DNA from: Roseateles asaccharophilus
GTDB lineage: Bacteria > Pseudomonadota > Gammaproteobacteria > Burkholderiales > Burkholderiaceae_C
DNA: 64,000 bases
Direction: 5' to 3'
Assembly: GCF_004362405.1 (NCBI RefSeq)
Contig: NZ_SNXE01000004.1
Coordinates: 223,964 to 287,963, forward strand
Part shown: in pieces, positions 16,948 through 28,643 of the stretch
How the letters are laid out: every line of letters starts with the position of its first letter
Position numbering within the stretch: position 1 is the first letter of the stretch
Program-made: the position numbers and the translations under genes
Notes under the pieces: generated by a model
The model's database searches: none
The model's input: the letters and a program-made list of their open reading frames with translations, nothing else
Told to the model about the DNA's origin: nothing

Positions 16948-18426
16948 TTAGGGAGCGACCAGCTTGGACTGGGCCACATGCTTGAGCAGCTCGGTGACCG
17001 AGACATGCATCACATCGGTGAAGGGCTTGGGATACAGGCCCATGTACAGCACGGCGACGGCGAGCACGGCCAGCATCAGGAACTCGCGGGCGTTGATGTC
17101 CTTGAGTTCGCGCACATTGTCGTTGGTGACCGCACCGAAGTAGACGCGCTTGTACATCCACAGCGTGTAGGCGGCGCCGAAAATCAGGGCGGTGGCCGCG
17201 ATGGCACCCAGCCAGAAGTTGTACTGCACGGTACCCAGGATCACCATCCACTCACCCACGAAACCGGCGGTGGCGGGCAGGCCGCAGTTGGCCATGGCAA
17301 ACAGCAGGGCAAAGGCGGCGAACTTGGGCATGGTGTTGACCACACCGCCGTATGCGGCGATCTCACGGCTGTGCACACGGTCGTAGAGCACACCGATGCA
17401 CAGGAACATGGCCCCCGACACGAAACCGTGCGAGATCATCTGCACCAGCGCGCCCGAGACGCCCAGCTCGTTGAAGATGAAGAAGCCCAGGGTCACGAAA
17501 CCCATGTGCGCGACCGAAGAGTAGGCCACCAGCTTCTTCATGTCCTGCTGGACCAGGGCCACCAGACCCACGTACACCACGGCGATCAGGGACAGGGCGA
17601 TGATGAACCAGTCGTACTCGCGTGCCGCATCGGGAGCGATGGGCATGGAGAAACGCAGGAAGCCATAGGCGCCCAGCTTCAGCATGATGGCGGCCAGCAC
17701 CACGGAACCACCGGTGGGTGCTTCCACGTGGGCGTCGGGCAGCCAGGTGTGAACCGGCCACATCGGCACCTTGACCGCGAAGGCCGCGAAGAAGGCGAAG
17801 AACAGCAGCGTCTGCGCGCTCATCGGCAAAGGCAGCTTGTGCCAGGTCTGGATGTCGAAGCTGCCACCGCTCTGGATGTAGAGGTAGAGCAGCGCAATCA
17901 GCATCAGCAGCGAGCCGGCCAGCGTGTACAGGAAGAACTTGAAGGCCGCATAAACGCGGCGCGGACCGCCCCAGACGCCGATGATGATGTACATCGGGAT
18001 CAGGGTCGCTTCAAAGAACACGTAGAAGAGCAGACCGTCCAGGGCCGAGAACACGCCGACCATCAGGCCGGACAGCACCAGGAAGGCGCCCATGTACTGG
18101 TTCACACGGTGCTCGATCACCTCCCAGGCCGCGATCACCACGATGATGGTGATGAAGGCGGTGAGCGGCACGAACCACATCGAGATGCCATCCACACCCA
18201 GGTGGTACATCACGTTGAAGCGTTCGATCCAGACCTGTTTCTCGACGAACTGCATGCCCGCAGTCGCGGTATCGAAACCTGAGACTAGCGGCAGGGTGAC
18301 GAGGAAACTGATGAGCGCCGCGACCAGCGCCAGCCAGCGCACGGTGTTGGCCTGTTCATCACGCCCCAGAGCCAGCAGCAGCAGACCGCAGGCAATGGGC
18401 AACCAAATGGCAAGACTAAGCAACAT
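16948..18426 (-). CDS. nuoM: NADH-quinone oxidoreductase subunit M
   Basis: 492 residues, usual length, a proton-channel subunit of the complex I membrane arm. The conserved VKVPMWPVHTWLPDAHVEAP with the pumping lysine, the SVAHMGFVTLGFF helix and the early WEVIEHRVNQY region are visible. It is followed by nuoN after 18 bases and preceded by nuoL after 20 bases. Confidence 0.97.
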   Translation of the reverse strand: MLLSLAIWLPIACGLLLLALGRDEQANTVRWLALVAALISFLVTLPLVSGFDTATAGMQFVEKQVWIERFNVMYHLGVDGISMWFVPLTAFITIIVVIAAWEVIEHRVNQYMGAFLVLSGLMVGVFSALDGLLFYVFFEATLIPMYIIIGVWGGPRRVYAAFKFFLYTLAGSLLMLIALLYLYIQSGGSFDIQTWHKLPLPMSAQTLLFFAFFAAFAVKVPMWPVHTWLPDAHVEAPTGGSVVLAAIMLKLGAYGFLRFSMPIAPDAAREYDWFIIALSLIAVVYVGLVALVQQDMKKLVAYSSVAHMGFVTLGFFIFNELGVSGALVQMISHGFVSGAMFLCIGVLYDRVHSREIAAYGGVVNTMPKFAAFALLFAMANCGLPATAGFVGEWMVILGTVQYNFWLGAIAATALIFGAAYTLWMYKRVYFGAVTNDNVRELKDINAREFLMLAVLAVAVLYMGLYPKPFTDVMHVSVTELLKHVAQSKLVAP

Positions 18427-18446
18427 TCTTGTTCTCCGCCCTCGCC

Positions 18447-20498
18447 TCAGAAGCCCGCCAGGGCCTTGAATTGGGGCCAGATGTAAGGCCAGAGCTTCCA
18501 GGTCATCAGGCCGATCACGCCCAGAATCATGACGAGCGCATACCAGTAGAGGTGGCCGGTCTGAACGCGACGAACCAGGCCGGCGATGCCACCGATGCCA
18601 CGGGCCGAGCCGTTGATCAGCACGCCATCAATCACGCCCTGGTCGCCCACCTTCCAGGCGGCCAGACCCAGACCACGCGCGAGACGGGCCAGGATGTTCT
18701 CGTTGATCCAGTCCATGAAGTACTTGTTCTCCAGGACCACGACCAGGGGGCGCAGCACCTTGGCCAGGGTGGCCGGAATGCTGGGAGCCACCATATAGAA
18801 CACATAGGCGGTGACGACACCGGCCAGGGCCAGCCAGAAGGGCAAGGTCTGCAGGCCGTGCAGCGCCATGGCGGTCGCGCCATGGAACATCTCGCGCAGC
18901 GCACCCATCGCGCCGTGCGCCTCATGGTTGACGTGGATGGCGTCCTTGAAGAAGTCGCCGAACAGCATGGGCTGAATGGCCACGAAACCGATCGCCACCG
19001 AGGGAATCGCCAGCAGCACCAGGGGTGCCGTCACCACCCAGGGCGACTCGTGGGGCGTGTGCGAATGGTCATCATGGTGATCATCGTGGTGGTCATGCTC
19101 GCCCGGGAAGGGCTTGTGACGGAAGTTCTCCTTGCCATGGAAGACCAGGAAGTACATCCGGAAGCTGTAGAACGCCGTGACGAAGACACCGGCGACCACG
19201 GCGAACATGGCAAAGCCCGCGCCCGGCAGCTTGCTGGCTTCGACCGCCAGGATGATGGAATCCTTGGAATAGAAGCCCGAGAAGAAAGGCGTGCCGATCA
19301 GCGCCAGCGAACCCAGCAAGGAGGTAATCCAGGTGATGGGCATGTACTTGCGCAGGCCGCCCATATTGCGGATGTCCTGATCGTGGTGCATGCCGATGAT
19401 CACCGAGCCCGCGCCCAGGAACAGCAGGGCCTTGAAGAAGGCGTGCGTCATCAGGTGGAACACGGCGACCGAGTAGGCCGACACACCCAGGGCCACAGTC
19501 ATATAGCCCAGCTGCGACAGCGTGGAGTAGGCCACCACGCGCTTGATGTCGTTCTGGATGATGCCCATGAAGCCCATGAACAGCGCCGTGATCGAACCAA
19601 TGACCAGGACGAAATTCAGTGCGGTGTCCGACAGCTCGAACAGCGGGCTGAAACGAGCGACCATGAAGATGCCGGCCGTCACCATGGTGGCGGCGTGGAT
19701 CAGGGCCGAGATCGGGGTCGGGCCTTCCATGGAGTCGGGCAGCCAAACATGCAGCGGGAACTGGGCCGACTTGCCCATGGCACCGATGAACAGGCAGATG
19801 CAAGCCACCGTCAGCATCATCCAATCGCTGCCCCACAGAGGCATGTTGAACTTAATCTGAGAGAGCTCGCCGGCCTTGGCAAAGGTCTCGGTGTAGTTCA
19901 GCGAACCGCCATAGGCGACCAGCAGGCCAATACCCAGAATGAAGCCGAAGTCACCCACCCGGTTGACCAGGAAGGCCTTCATATTCGCGAAGATGGCCGT
20001 CGGCTTGGTGTACCAGAAGCCGATCAGCAGATAGGAGACCAGACCCACCGCTTCCCAGCCGAAGAACAGCTGCAGCATGTTGTTGCTCATCACGAGCATC
20101 AGCATGGAGAAGGTGAACAGCGAGATGTAGCTGAAGAAGCGCTGGTAGCCCGGGTCCTCTTCCATGTAGCCGATGGTGTAGATGTGCACCATCAGCGACA
20201 CAAAGGTCACCACCACCATCATCATGGCGCTCAGGCCATCGACCAGGAAGCCGATCTCCATCTTCAGACCGCCCAGCACCATCCATTCGTAGATGGTCTG
20301 GTTGAAGCGGGCCCCGTCCAGGGCCACCGACTTCAGGGTCATCACCGAGATGATGAAGGAAACCAGCACGCCCAGGATGGTGACGGTGTGAGCTCCGCGG
20401 CGACCGACTTGCTTGCCGAACAGGCCAGCCACGATGGCGCCGAACAGCGGGGCCAGCGGTACCGCCAGCAGCATGTTCTGAGAAAGTGTTGCAGACAT
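18447..20498 (-). CDS. nuoL: NADH-quinone oxidoreductase subunit L
   Basis: 683 residues, slightly longer than E. coli NuoL (613). This distal proton-channel subunit carries the long lateral helix near its C-terminus. Core motifs include GKSAQFPLHVWLPDSMEGPTP and STLSQLGYMTVALG. A histidine/aspartate-rich cluster (EHDHHDDHHDDHSH, about residues 464-478) sits in a loop that accounts for part of the extra length. Co-transcribed with nuoK, 19 bases upstream. Confidence 0.97.
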   Translation of the reverse strand: MSATLSQNMLLAVPLAPLFGAIVAGLFGKQVGRRGAHTVTILGVLVSFIISVMTLKSVALDGARFNQTIYEWMVLGGLKMEIGFLVDGLSAMMMVVVTFVSLMVHIYTIGYMEEDPGYQRFFSYISLFTFSMLMLVMSNNMLQLFFGWEAVGLVSYLLIGFWYTKPTAIFANMKAFLVNRVGDFGFILGIGLLVAYGGSLNYTETFAKAGELSQIKFNMPLWGSDWMMLTVACICLFIGAMGKSAQFPLHVWLPDSMEGPTPISALIHAATMVTAGIFMVARFSPLFELSDTALNFVLVIGSITALFMGFMGIIQNDIKRVVAYSTLSQLGYMTVALGVSAYSVAVFHLMTHAFFKALLFLGAGSVIIGMHHDQDIRNMGGLRKYMPITWITSLLGSLALIGTPFFSGFYSKDSIILAVEASKLPGAGFAMFAVVAGVFVTAFYSFRMYFLVFHGKENFRHKPFPGEHDHHDDHHDDHSHTPHESPWVVTAPLVLLAIPSVAIGFVAIQPMLFGDFFKDAIHVNHEAHGAMGALREMFHGATAMALHGLQTLPFWLALAGVVTAYVFYMVAPSIPATLAKVLRPLVVVLENKYFMDWINENILARLARGLGLAAWKVGDQGVIDGVLINGSARGIGGIAGLVRRVQTGHLYWYALVMILGVIGLMTWKLWPYIWPQFKALAGF

Positions 20499-20517
20499 CT
20501 TGATGCGTCCTGTTCCT

Positions 20518-20829
20518 TTAGCCCTTCAGCGTGTCCAGCTCTTCCACATTGATCGTGGCGCGATTGCGGAACAGCACGACCAGAATGGCCAGGCCGATCG
20601 CCGACTCGGCGGCCGCCACGGTCAGGATGAAGAACACGAAGACCTGTCCGGCCATATCACCCAGGTAGTGGGAGAAGGCCACGAAGTTCAGGTTGACGGC
20701 CAGCAGCATCAGCTCGATGGCCATCAGCAGCACGATCAGGTTCTTGCGGTTCAGGAAGATGCCGATCACCGACAGCGCGAACAGGATCGCGCCCAGCGTG
20801 AGGAAATGTCCCAGGGTCAGCGCAGCCAT
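20518..20829 (-). CDS. nuoK: NADH-quinone oxidoreductase subunit K
   Basis: 103 residues and three transmembrane helices, as usual for NuoK. The conserved membrane glutamates lie in the second and third helices ([16 protein letters not shown] and [17 protein letters not shown]). The ATG at 20829 is one base beyond the nuoJ stop, so the two are translationally linked. Confidence 0.97.
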   Translation of the reverse strand: MAALTLGHFLTLGAILFALSVIGIFLNRKNLIVLLMAIELMLLAVNLNFVAFSHYLGDMAGQVFVFFILTVAAAESAIGLAILVVLFRNRATINVEELDTLKG

Positions 20830-20830
20830 C

Positions 20831-21475
20831 TCAAGCGCCTCCTTGCGTGTTGTTCTCGGCGGCCGCAGGGGCCGGCGTGTCGATGCTGGGCTGCACCTTG
20901 ATGACCTTCAGGCGATCGGCCTTCTTGACCTTGACCTGCTCGGCCGGGTCCTGGTAGCGCGAATCCTTGCGGCGGCGCAGTGTCAGGGCGATGGCCGCAA
21001 TGATGGCCACCAGCAGCAGGACGGCGGCAATCTGCAGCGGGTAGAGATAGTGGGTGTAGATCTCGATGCCCAGCAGCTTGGTGTTGCCCATCTTCACGGC
21101 CTCGGCCGAGAGCTCGGGCGCCTGCGAGACCTGGAAGCCTCCCATCAGGATCACGGCCATCTCGAGCGCGATCAAGGCACCGACCAAGCCGGCGAGCGGC
21201 ATGTGCTTCCAAAAGCCCTCACGCACCTTGTCGGAATTGATGTCCAGCATCATCACGACAAAGAGGAACAGCACCATGACGGCGCCGATATACACCAGCA
21301 CCAGGGTGATGGCGAGGAACTCGGCCTTGAGCAACATCCAGATGCAGGACGCATTGAAGAAGGCCAGGATCAGGAACAGGGCCGAGTGCACGGTGCTGCG
21401 TGCCGTGATCACACGGAACGAGGCGCCGAGCAGGACGGCCGAGAAAACGTAGAAGAGCGCGGTGATGGTGTCCAT
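20831..21475 (-). CDS. nuoJ: NADH-quinone oxidoreductase subunit J
   Basis: 214 residues, five predicted helices in the first 165 residues ([37 protein letters not shown] and others). A charged, Pro/Ala-rich cytoplasmic tail follows (about residues 170-214). NuoJ contributes to the proton path near the quinone site. It follows nuoI after 51 bases. Confidence 0.96.
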   Translation of the reverse strand: MDTITALFYVFSAVLLGASFRVITARSTVHSALFLILAFFNASCIWMLLKAEFLAITLVLVYIGAVMVLFLFVVMMLDINSDKVREGFWKHMPLAGLVGALIALEMAVILMGGFQVSQAPELSAEAVKMGNTKLLGIEIYTHYLYPLQIAAVLLLVAIIAAIALTLRRRKDSRYQDPAEQVKVKKADRLKVIKVQPSIDTPAPAAAENNTQGGA

Positions 21476-21526
21476 GCGGTTCCAGCAAGCTCACACGAAG
21501 ATCGGCCCGGATGACCGGGCCGGGCT

Positions 21527-22009
21527 TCAGCGGTACTTGGCGTCGGCCTCCTTGTTGGCTGCGATCTGCGTCTCGTAGCGGTCACCGACGGCCAGCAGCA
21601 TGTCCTTGGTGAAATAGAGGTCGCCCCGCTTTTCACCGTGGTATTCGAAGATGTCGGTTTCGACGATGGAATCGACCGGGCAGCTCTCTTCGCAGAAGCC
21701 GCAGAAGATGCACTTGGTCAGGTCGATGTCGTAGCGGGTGGTGCGGCGCGAGCCGTCAGCACGCACATCCGACTCGATGGTGATGGCCATCGCCGGGCAC
21801 ACGGCCTCGCAAAGCTTGCAGGCAATGCAGCGCTCCTCGCCGTTTTCATAACGGCGCAGTGCATGCAGACCACGGAAACGCGGCGACAGCGGGGTCTTTT
21901 CCTCGGGGAACTGGACCGTGATGTTGCGCGACAGGAAATGCCGACCGGTCAGGGCCATGCCCTTGAACAGTTCGGTGAGCATGAAGCTCTTGACGAAATC
22001 TTTCAGCAT
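21527..22009 (-). CDS. nuoI: NADH-quinone oxidoreductase subunit I (two 4Fe-4S ferredoxin)
   Basis: 160 residues. Two CxxCxxCxxxCP motifs ([12 protein letters not shown] and [12 protein letters not shown]) bind the two [4Fe-4S] clusters that carry electrons to NuoB. The start at 22009 ([11 protein letters not shown]) gives the usual family length; the open frame upstream overlaps nuoH and is not used. It lies 11 bases after nuoH. Confidence 0.97.
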   Translation of the reverse strand: MLKDFVKSFMLTELFKGMALTGRHFLSRNITVQFPEEKTPLSPRFRGLHALRRYENGEERCIACKLCEAVCPAMAITIESDVRADGSRRTTRYDIDLTKCIFCGFCEESCPVDSIVETDIFEYHGEKRGDLYFTKDMLLAVGDRYETQIAANKEADAKYR

Positions 22010-22020
22010 CGCTTCTTCTC

Positions 22021-23118
22021 TTACTTCCAGATATTGAAGGGCGACTGGATCCACAGACCGACCACGACCAGCCAGACCAGGGTCACGGGAATGAAGATCT
22101 TCCAGCCCAGACGCATGATCTGGTCGTAGCGGAAGCGCGGGAAGGTCGCGCGCACCCACAGGAACATGGTGACGACGGCGAAGGTCTTGGCGAACAGCCA
22201 GAACCAGTTCCAGAAGGCCATGGTGCTCTGGATGAAAGCCGGCGTTTCCATGCCCAGCAGACTCCAGGAAATCGGAGCACTCCAGCCGCCCAGGAACATC
22301 ACGACAGCCAGGGCCGACACCAGGATCATGTTGGCGTACTCGGCCAGGAAGAACATGGCGAAGGACATGCCCGAGTACTCGATCATGTGACCGGCCACGA
22401 TTTCCGATTCACCTTCCACCACGTCGAAGGGGTGACGGTTGGTTTCAGCCAGGCCCGAGATGAAGTAGACGACGAACACGGGAAGCAGCGGCAGCCAGTT
22501 CCAGGACAGGAAGTTCAGACCCATGTCGGCGAACAGACCCTTGGTCTGCGCCACCACGATATCGGTCATGTACATGCTGCCGGTGACCATCAGCACCACC
22601 ACCAGGGCGAAGCCCATGGCAATCTCGTAGGACACCATCTGGGCGGAAGCGCGCAGCGCACCCAGGAAGGCGTACTTGGAGTTCGAGGCCCAGCCGGCAA
22701 TGATCACGCCATAGACCTCAAGCGAGGTGATGGCCATCAGGAACAGCAGGCCGGCGTTGACATTGGCCACCGCCGCATCGGGACCGAAGGGCACCACGGC
22801 CCAGGCCGCCAGCGCCGGCATGATGGTCATCACCGGGCCCAGGAAGAACAGGCCACGATTGGCCGCCGTCGGAACGATGATCTCCTTGAAGATCAGCTTG
22901 ACCGCGTCGGCAATCGGGGTCAGCAGACCAAAGGGACCCACGCGGTTCGGGCCCGGGCGGATCTGCGACCAGCCGATGGCCTTGCGCTCCCAAAGCGTCA
23001 GATAGGCCACGCACAGCATCAGCGGTGCGACGACCGCGATGATCTTCAGCAGACTCCAGACCAGGGGCCAGAGGCCACCCAGCAGCGAGGCGCCGGAGGT
23101 GTAGAGGGTATCGATCAT
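22021..23118 (-). CDS. nuoH: NADH-quinone oxidoreductase subunit H
   Basis: 365 residues with about eight helices; the subunit that forms the quinone chamber with NuoB and NuoD. Landmarks are [23 protein letters not shown] after TM1 and [16 protein letters not shown] in the acidic loop, both hallmarks of NuoH. Placed between nuoG (19-base gap) and nuoI. Confidence 0.97.
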   Translation of the reverse strand: MIDTLYTSGASLLGGLWPLVWSLLKIIAVVAPLMLCVAYLTLWERKAIGWSQIRPGPNRVGPFGLLTPIADAVKLIFKEIIVPTAANRGLFFLGPVMTIMPALAAWAVVPFGPDAAVANVNAGLLFLMAITSLEVYGVIIAGWASNSKYAFLGALRASAQMVSYEIAMGFALVVVLMVTGSMYMTDIVVAQTKGLFADMGLNFLSWNWLPLLPVFVVYFISGLAETNRHPFDVVEGESEIVAGHMIEYSGMSFAMFFLAEYANMILVSALAVVMFLGGWSAPISWSLLGMETPAFIQSTMAFWNWFWLFAKTFAVVTMFLWVRATFPRFRYDQIMRLGWKIFIPVTLVWLVVVGLWIQSPFNIWK

Positions 23119-23137
23119 GGTGTTATCGCTCGCGTCC

Positions 23138-25471
23138 TCAGGCCTTGCTCACATTCAGGGCGCCAAACAGCGCGCCCAGGGCGGAGGTCTCGACCACGCC
23201 GGCCGGCACGCGCACCACATTGGCGGGCAAGCCTGCTTCCAGCTTGGCATTCAGCTCGGCGGCGCCGGCGCCTTCCTGGGTGATGCGCACACGGGCGCCC
23301 TGCTCCGGCAGGCCCAGCTGGTCCCACAGGGCCTGGGGCAAACCGGCCACGGCGGCCTGGCGGCCGTCATTGCTCAGCTGCAGCGAGCTGGCATGGCGCA
23401 CGAGATTGTCGGCGGCGTAAATCGGCACCGAGCCCAGTCGCTCCAGACCGGCGGCCGGGGCTACGATCTGCACGGCAGCGCCGCTGGCATTGGACAGGCG
23501 GGCCGAGAGGTCCGCGAAGTCGGTACCCAGGGCTTCGCCACGGACCTGCTCCGAGCTCTCCTGGGCAAAGCCTTCCAGGCCCAGCAGATTGCCCAGCACG
23601 CGCAAGATCTTCCAGCCCGGACGGGTCTCGCCCAGGGCCTTGACCACGCCGACGAAGCTCTGTGCGCGACCTTCGGCGTTCACGAAGGTGCCCGAGGTCT
23701 CGGTGAAGGGCGCGGTCGGCAGCAGCACATCGGCGTACTCCAGGCCGGTCTTGAAGGGGCTCATCACCACCACCATCTCGGCGGCAGCCAGGGCTTTGGC
23801 GGCCGCGGCGGCATGGGCGCTGTCCAGCACCGGGTCGGTGTTGAGCAGCAGCACGGCCTTGAGGCTTTCGCCGCCCAGCATCTGGCCGGCGTTCAGGCCG
23901 CCCGCCTGGGGCAGTGCACCCACCAGCTGGGCGCCCACGGTATTGGCGGCTTCGCTCAGGTAGCCGACGCTGGCGCCGGTCTGGGCACCGATCCAGTTGG
24001 CCAGGGCCAGCAGGCTGGCGGCCTGAGGGTGCTGCGCGGCGGCATTGCCCAGCAGCACGGCCTTCTTCTGGCCCGAGAGCAGGGCCGCGGCAATGGCCTT
24101 GGCTTCATCGTTGGCGGTTCCGGCGGCAGGCGCTGCGGCGCCGGTGCTGGCGGCCACGGCGGCGGCCACATCGGCCAGGCTCTGCACCCAGGCGCTCGGG
24201 GCGGCGGCCACACGGGCGGCCACGGGCATCAACCAGTCTTCCTGGCTGGCGCCCAGGGCCACGATCTTGGCACCGCGACGGGCGGCCTGACGCAAGCGCT
24301 GGGCAAACAGCGGGTGATCCTTGCGCAGCTGCGAGCCGATCACGAAGGCACGGTCCAGCTCGGACAGGGAGGCGATGCTGGTGCCCAGCCACAGGGCCTT
24401 GCCGGCCTCGGCCACATTGCCGAAATCGGCGTGGCGCAGGCGGTGGTCCACGTTCTGGCTGCCCAGACCGCGCACCAGCTTGGCCAGCAGGTGCAGCTCT
24501 TCCACGGTGCTGTGGGCGGAGCCCAGCGCGCCGATGGCGGCGGCGCCATGGTCGTTCTTGATGCTCTTCAGGCCGGTGGCGACGTATTCCAGCGCCGTGG
24601 TCCAATCCACCGCCTTCCAGGCGCCGCCCTGCTTGATCATGGGCTGCTGGACGCGGGCATCGCTGTTCAGGGCTTCGTAGGAGAAGCGGTCACGGTCGGC
24701 GATCCAGCACTCGTTGACGGCCTCGTTCTCCAGCGGCACGACGCGCATCACCTGGTTGCCCTTGACCTGGACGACCAGGTTGGCGCCGGTGGAGTCATGC
24801 GGCGAGACGCTCTTGCGGCGCGACAGTTCCCAGGTGCGGGCGCTGTAGCGGAAGGGCTTGCTGGTCAGCGCGCCGACCGGGCAGACATCGATCATATTGC
24901 CCGACAGCTCGGAGTCGATGCTGCGGCCGACGAAGGTCTGGATCTCGCTGAACTCGCCGCGGTGGGCCATGCCCAGTTCCATCTGGCCGGCGATTTCCTG
25001 GCCGAAACGCACGCAACGGGTGCAATGGATGCAACGGCTCATCTCCTCCATGGAGATCAGCGGGCCCACGTTCTTGTGGAAGACCACGCGCTTCTCTTCC
25101 GAGTAGCGGCTCTTGCTGCCACCATAGCCCACGGCCAGATCCTGCAGCTGGCACTCGCCGCCCTGGTCGCAGATCGGGCAATCCAGCGGGTGGTTGATCA
25201 GCAGGAACTCCATCACACCCTGCTGGGCCTTGATGGCTTTCTCGCTCTTGGTGCGCACGATCATGCCCTGGGTCACGGGCGTGGCGCAGGCCGGCATGGG
25301 CTTGGGTGCCTTCTCCACGTCGACCAGACACATGCGGCAGTTCGCCGCGATCGAGAGCTTCTTGTGATAGCAGAAATGCGGGATGTAGGTGCCGGCCTTC
25401 TCGGCAGCATGCATGACCATGCTGCCTTCCTTGACCTCTACCTTCTTGCCGTCGAGTTCGATTTCAACCAT
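23138..25471 (-). CDS. nuoG: NADH-quinone oxidoreductase subunit G
   Basis: 777 residues. An N-terminal [2Fe-2S] ferredoxin domain ([15 protein letters not shown]), then a His/Cys cluster region ([11 protein letters not shown]) and a [14 protein letters not shown] motif, then a long molybdopterin-oxidoreductase-like domain that is catalytically inactive in this family. It carries electrons from NuoF toward NuoI. Alanine-rich stretches around residues 420-460 look like linkers. Confidence 0.96.
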   Translation of the reverse strand: MVEIELDGKKVEVKEGSMVMHAAEKAGTYIPHFCYHKKLSIAANCRMCLVDVEKAPKPMPACATPVTQGMIVRTKSEKAIKAQQGVMEFLLINHPLDCPICDQGGECQLQDLAVGYGGSKSRYSEEKRVVFHKNVGPLISMEEMSRCIHCTRCVRFGQEIAGQMELGMAHRGEFSEIQTFVGRSIDSELSGNMIDVCPVGALTSKPFRYSARTWELSRRKSVSPHDSTGANLVVQVKGNQVMRVVPLENEAVNECWIADRDRFSYEALNSDARVQQPMIKQGGAWKAVDWTTALEYVATGLKSIKNDHGAAAIGALGSAHSTVEELHLLAKLVRGLGSQNVDHRLRHADFGNVAEAGKALWLGTSIASLSELDRAFVIGSQLRKDHPLFAQRLRQAARRGAKIVALGASQEDWLMPVAARVAAAPSAWVQSLADVAAAVAASTGAAAPAAGTANDEAKAIAAALLSGQKKAVLLGNAAAQHPQAASLLALANWIGAQTGASVGYLSEAANTVGAQLVGALPQAGGLNAGQMLGGESLKAVLLLNTDPVLDSAHAAAAAKALAAAEMVVVMSPFKTGLEYADVLLPTAPFTETSGTFVNAEGRAQSFVGVVKALGETRPGWKILRVLGNLLGLEGFAQESSEQVRGEALGTDFADLSARLSNASGAAVQIVAPAAGLERLGSVPIYAADNLVRHASSLQLSNDGRQAAVAGLPQALWDQLGLPEQGARVRITQEGAGAAELNAKLEAGLPANVVRVPAGVVETSALGALFGALNVSKA

Positions 25472-25488
25472 GTTCTGTCCTGGCTCGC

Positions 25489-26853
25489 TCAGGCCGCCTT
25501 GGCAGCGCTGCGCTGCTGCGCCTGTTCGATCATCTGCACAAACTCGTGCTTGAAGTGCTTGATCATTGCCCGCACCGGCATGGCCGCCGCATCACCCAGA
25601 GCGCAGATGGTGCGGCCCTGGATGTTGTCGGCCACGGAGTTCAGCAGGTCGAGGTCTTCGGCCCTGCCCTGCCCGTTGGCGATGCGCTCGATCACGCGGT
25701 GCATCCAGCCCGTGCCTTCGCGGCAGGGCGTGCACTGACCGCAGCTCTCGTGGGCGTAGAAGTACGACAGACGCAGCAGGCTGTTGACCATGCAACGCGA
25801 ATCGTCCATCACGATCACCGCGCCCGAGCCCAGCATGGAGCCGGCCTTGGCGATGGAGTCGTAGTCCATGGTGCACTGCATCATGATATCCGCAGGCAGC
25901 ACCGGGGCCGAGGAACCACCGGGGATCACCGCCTTGAGCTTGCGGCCGGTACGCACGCCACCCGCGAGCTCCAGCAGCTTCTCGAAAGGTGTACCCAGGG
26001 GCACCTCGTAGTTGCCGGGCTTGTTCACATCACCCGACACGGAGAACAGCTTGGTGCCGCCATTATTGGGCTTGCCGATCTCGAGATAGGGCTGACCACC
26101 GTGGCGGATGATCCAGGGCACCGCCGCAAAGGTCTCGGTGTTGTTGATCGTGGTGGGCCGGCCATACAGACCGAAGCTGGCCGGGAACGGCGGCTTGAAG
26201 CGCGGCTGGCCCTTCTTGCCTTCCAGCGACTCCAGCAAGGCGGTTTCCTCGCCGCAGATGTAGGCACCAAAACCGTGGTGGGCATGCAGCTGGAAGCTGA
26301 AATCGGAACCCAGGATCTTGTCGCCCAGGAAGCCGGCGGCGCGCGCCTCTTCGAGTGCGGCCTCGAAGCGCTCGTAGACCTCGAAGATCTCGCCGTGGAT
26401 GTAGTTGTAGCCCACGGTGATGCCCATCGCGAAGGCGGCAATGGCCATGCCCTCGATCACGATGTGCGGGTTGTGCATGAGGATCTCACGATCCTTGCAG
26501 GTGCCCGGCTCGCCCTCGTCCGAGTTGCAGACCAGGTACTTCTGGCCCGGGAACTGGCGGGGCATGAAGCTCCACTTCAGGCCGGTGGGGAAGCCGGCGC
26601 CGCCACGGCCGCGCAGGCCCGAAGTCTTGACCTCGGCGATGACTTGGTCCGGCGTGAGCGGCGCGCCGTCGGCCGTGCCCTCGCCCTTGAGAATCTTCCT
26701 CAGCGCCTGGTAGCCGCCACGCGCGATGTAGTCCTGGATACCCCAGTTCTTGCCATTCAGGCCGGCATAGATCTGCGGGCTGATGTGACGGTCATGGAAA
26801 CAGGTCTCGGCACCGGTGGCCTGGAATTTGGAAAGGTCCAGCATGCTTCCCAT
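25489..26853 (-). CDS. nuoF: NADH-quinone oxidoreductase subunit F (NADH and FMN binding)
   Basis: 454 residues. The NADH/FMN site [13 protein letters not shown] lies near residue 68, and the C-terminal [4Fe-4S] motif [12 protein letters not shown] near residue 364. It is the NADH entry point of complex I. The start may be 26853 or the in-frame ATG at 26844 (MLDLSKFQ); both have purine-rich sequence nearby and the difference is three residues. The nuoE stop is three bases before the first. Confidence 0.97.
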   Translation of the reverse strand: MGSMLDLSKFQATGAETCFHDRHISPQIYAGLNGKNWGIQDYIARGGYQALRKILKGEGTADGAPLTPDQVIAEVKTSGLRGRGGAGFPTGLKWSFMPRQFPGQKYLVCNSDEGEPGTCKDREILMHNPHIVIEGMAIAAFAMGITVGYNYIHGEIFEVYERFEAALEEARAAGFLGDKILGSDFSFQLHAHHGFGAYICGEETALLESLEGKKGQPRFKPPFPASFGLYGRPTTINNTETFAAVPWIIRHGGQPYLEIGKPNNGGTKLFSVSGDVNKPGNYEVPLGTPFEKLLELAGGVRTGRKLKAVIPGGSSAPVLPADIMMQCTMDYDSIAKAGSMLGSGAVIVMDDSRCMVNSLLRLSYFYAHESCGQCTPCREGTGWMHRVIERIANGQGRAEDLDLLNSVADNIQGRTICALGDAAAMPVRAMIKHFKHEFVQMIEQAQQRSAAKAA

Positions 26854-26856
26854 CCC

Positions 26857-27378
26857 TCAGTTCTTGGCAGCGGCGGCGTGCGCACGCAGCGTGTCGACCA
26901 GCTCGTCCAGACGCTGCTCGCTCATGAAGCTGCACATCTGGCGGTCGTTGACCAGCATCACCGGCGCGTCGGCGCAGGCGCCCAGGCACTCGCTCTTCTG
27001 CACGGTGAACAGGCCGTCGGCGGTCGTGCCGCCCTGCTCCACCCCGAGCTTGCGGCACAGATGATCCAGAGCAGTCTGGCCATCGCGCAGCTGGCAAGGC
27101 AGGTTGGCGCAGACATTGAGCTTGAACTTGCCCACCGGCTGCTGGTTGTACATGTTGTAGAAGGTCGTGACCTCATACACCGCGATGGCGGGCATGCCCA
27201 GGTAGGCGGCGATCACGTCTTCCGCGGCGCGCGAGACATAGCCCTGCTCCTGCTGCACGATGGACAGGCAGGCCATCACGGCCGACTGCGCCTGATCGGC
27301 CGGGTACTTGGCGACCTCGCGGTCAAAGCGGGCCCGCGTGGACTCGCTCAACACATATTCGTTATTGCTGCTGCTCAT
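26857..27378 (-). CDS. nuoE: NADH-quinone oxidoreductase subunit E (2Fe-2S)
   Basis: 173 residues, thioredoxin-like [2Fe-2S] subunit. Four cysteines lie in VCANLPCQL and CLGACADAPV, and the preceding VYEVTTFYNMYNQQPVGK is characteristic. It pairs with NuoF in the NADH dehydrogenase module. It follows nuoD after 8 bases. Confidence 0.97.
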   Translation of the reverse strand: MSSSNNEYVLSESTRARFDREVAKYPADQAQSAVMACLSIVQQEQGYVSRAAEDVIAAYLGMPAIAVYEVTTFYNMYNQQPVGKFKLNVCANLPCQLRDGQTALDHLCRKLGVEQGGTTADGLFTVQKSECLGACADAPVMLVNDRQMCSFMSEQRLDELVDTLRAHAAAAKN

Positions 27379-27386
27379 CGCTGCGC

Positions 27387-28640
27387 TTACCGGTCAATTT
27401 CGCCGAACACAATGTCCATGGTGCCGATCACGGCCACGGCATCGGCAATCATGTGGCCACGGGCCATCTCATCCAGGGCGGCCAGGTGGGCAAAGCCCGG
27501 GGCACGGATCTTCAGGCGATAGGGCTTGTTGGCGCCGTCGCTGACGATGTAGATGCCGAACTCGCCCTTGGGGTGCTCGACGGCGGCATAAGCCTCACCC
27601 TCGGGCACGCGGAAGCCCTCGGTAAAGAGCTTGAAGTGGTGGATCAGCTCTTCCATGCTCGACTTCATGTCGACACGGCCGGGGGGCGCCACCTTGTGGT
27701 TGTCGGTAATGACCGGGCCCGGGTTGGCCTTGAGCCACTTGACGCACTGCTCGACGATGCGGCAGCTCTGGCGCATTTCCTCGACCCGCACCACATAGCG
27801 GTCATAGGTATCGCCATTCGTGCCGACCGGGATGTCGAAGTCCATCTTGGCGTAGACATCGTAGGGCTGGCTCTTGCGCAGATCCCAGGGGATGCCCGAG
27901 CCGCGCAGCATGGCGCCGGTAAAGCCCATATTCAGCGCGCGCTCCGGCGAGACCACGCCGATGCCCACGGTACGCTGCTTCCAGATGCGGTTGTCCGTCA
28001 GCAGGGTTTCGTAGTCGTCGACGTTCTTGGGGAAGCGACGGCAGAAGTCCTCGATGAAGTCCAGCAGCGAGCCCTGGCGGTTCTCGTTGAGCTGAGCAAT
28101 CGTCTTGGCATTCTTGATCTTGCTGACCTTGTACTGCGGCATGCTGTCCGGCAGGTCGCGGTAGACGCCGCCCGGACGAAAGTAGGCTGCATGCATGCGC
28201 GCACCCGAGACCGCTTCGTACATATCGAAGATGTCTTCGCGCTCGCGGAAGCAGTAGATCAGGATGTTCATGGCACCGCAGTCCAGACCATGACAGCCGA
28301 GCCACAGCAGGTGGTTCAGGATGCGGGTCAGCTCGGCGAACATCACGCGGATGTACTGGGCGCGCTCGGGCACCTCAATACCCAGCATCTTCTCGATGGC
28401 CAGGCAGTAGGCGTGCTCATTGGCCATCATCGACACATAGTCGAGACGGTCCATATAGGGCAGCGACTGGATATAGGTCTTGCTCTCGGCCAGCTTCTCA
28501 GTGGCACGGTGCAGCAGACCGATGTGAGGATCGGCACGCTGGATGACTTCGCCGTCCAGCTCCAGCACCAGACGCAGCACGCCGTGTGCGGCCGGGTGCT
28601 GAGGCCCGAAGTTCAGGGTGTAGTTCTTGATTTCGGCCAT
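27387..28640 (-). CDS. nuoD: NADH-quinone oxidoreductase subunit D (49 kDa)
   Basis: 417 residues, normal for an unfused NuoD. The N-terminal [23 protein letters not shown] and [12 protein letters not shown] strands that contact quinone are present, as is the C-terminal DIVFGEIDR. In E. coli nuoC and nuoD are fused; here they are separate genes with a 3-base gap, as in most beta- and alphaproteobacteria. Confidence 0.98.
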   Translation of the reverse strand: MAEIKNYTLNFGPQHPAAHGVLRLVLELDGEVIQRADPHIGLLHRATEKLAESKTYIQSLPYMDRLDYVSMMANEHAYCLAIEKMLGIEVPERAQYIRVMFAELTRILNHLLWLGCHGLDCGAMNILIYCFREREDIFDMYEAVSGARMHAAYFRPGGVYRDLPDSMPQYKVSKIKNAKTIAQLNENRQGSLLDFIEDFCRRFPKNVDDYETLLTDNRIWKQRTVGIGVVSPERALNMGFTGAMLRGSGIPWDLRKSQPYDVYAKMDFDIPVGTNGDTYDRYVVRVEEMRQSCRIVEQCVKWLKANPGPVITDNHKVAPPGRVDMKSSMEELIHHFKLFTEGFRVPEGEAYAAVEHPKGEFGIYIVSDGANKPYRLKIRAPGFAHLAALDEMARGHMIADAVAVIGTMDIVFGEIDR

Positions 28641-28643
28641 GGT

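Noticed and set aside
15850-20552. Very long open frames antisense to nuoN, nuoM and nuoL
   Set aside because: Their translations are His/Gln/Asp/Gly-rich with no domain, as expected for the antisense of high-GC membrane genes. The nuo genes on the other strand are certain.
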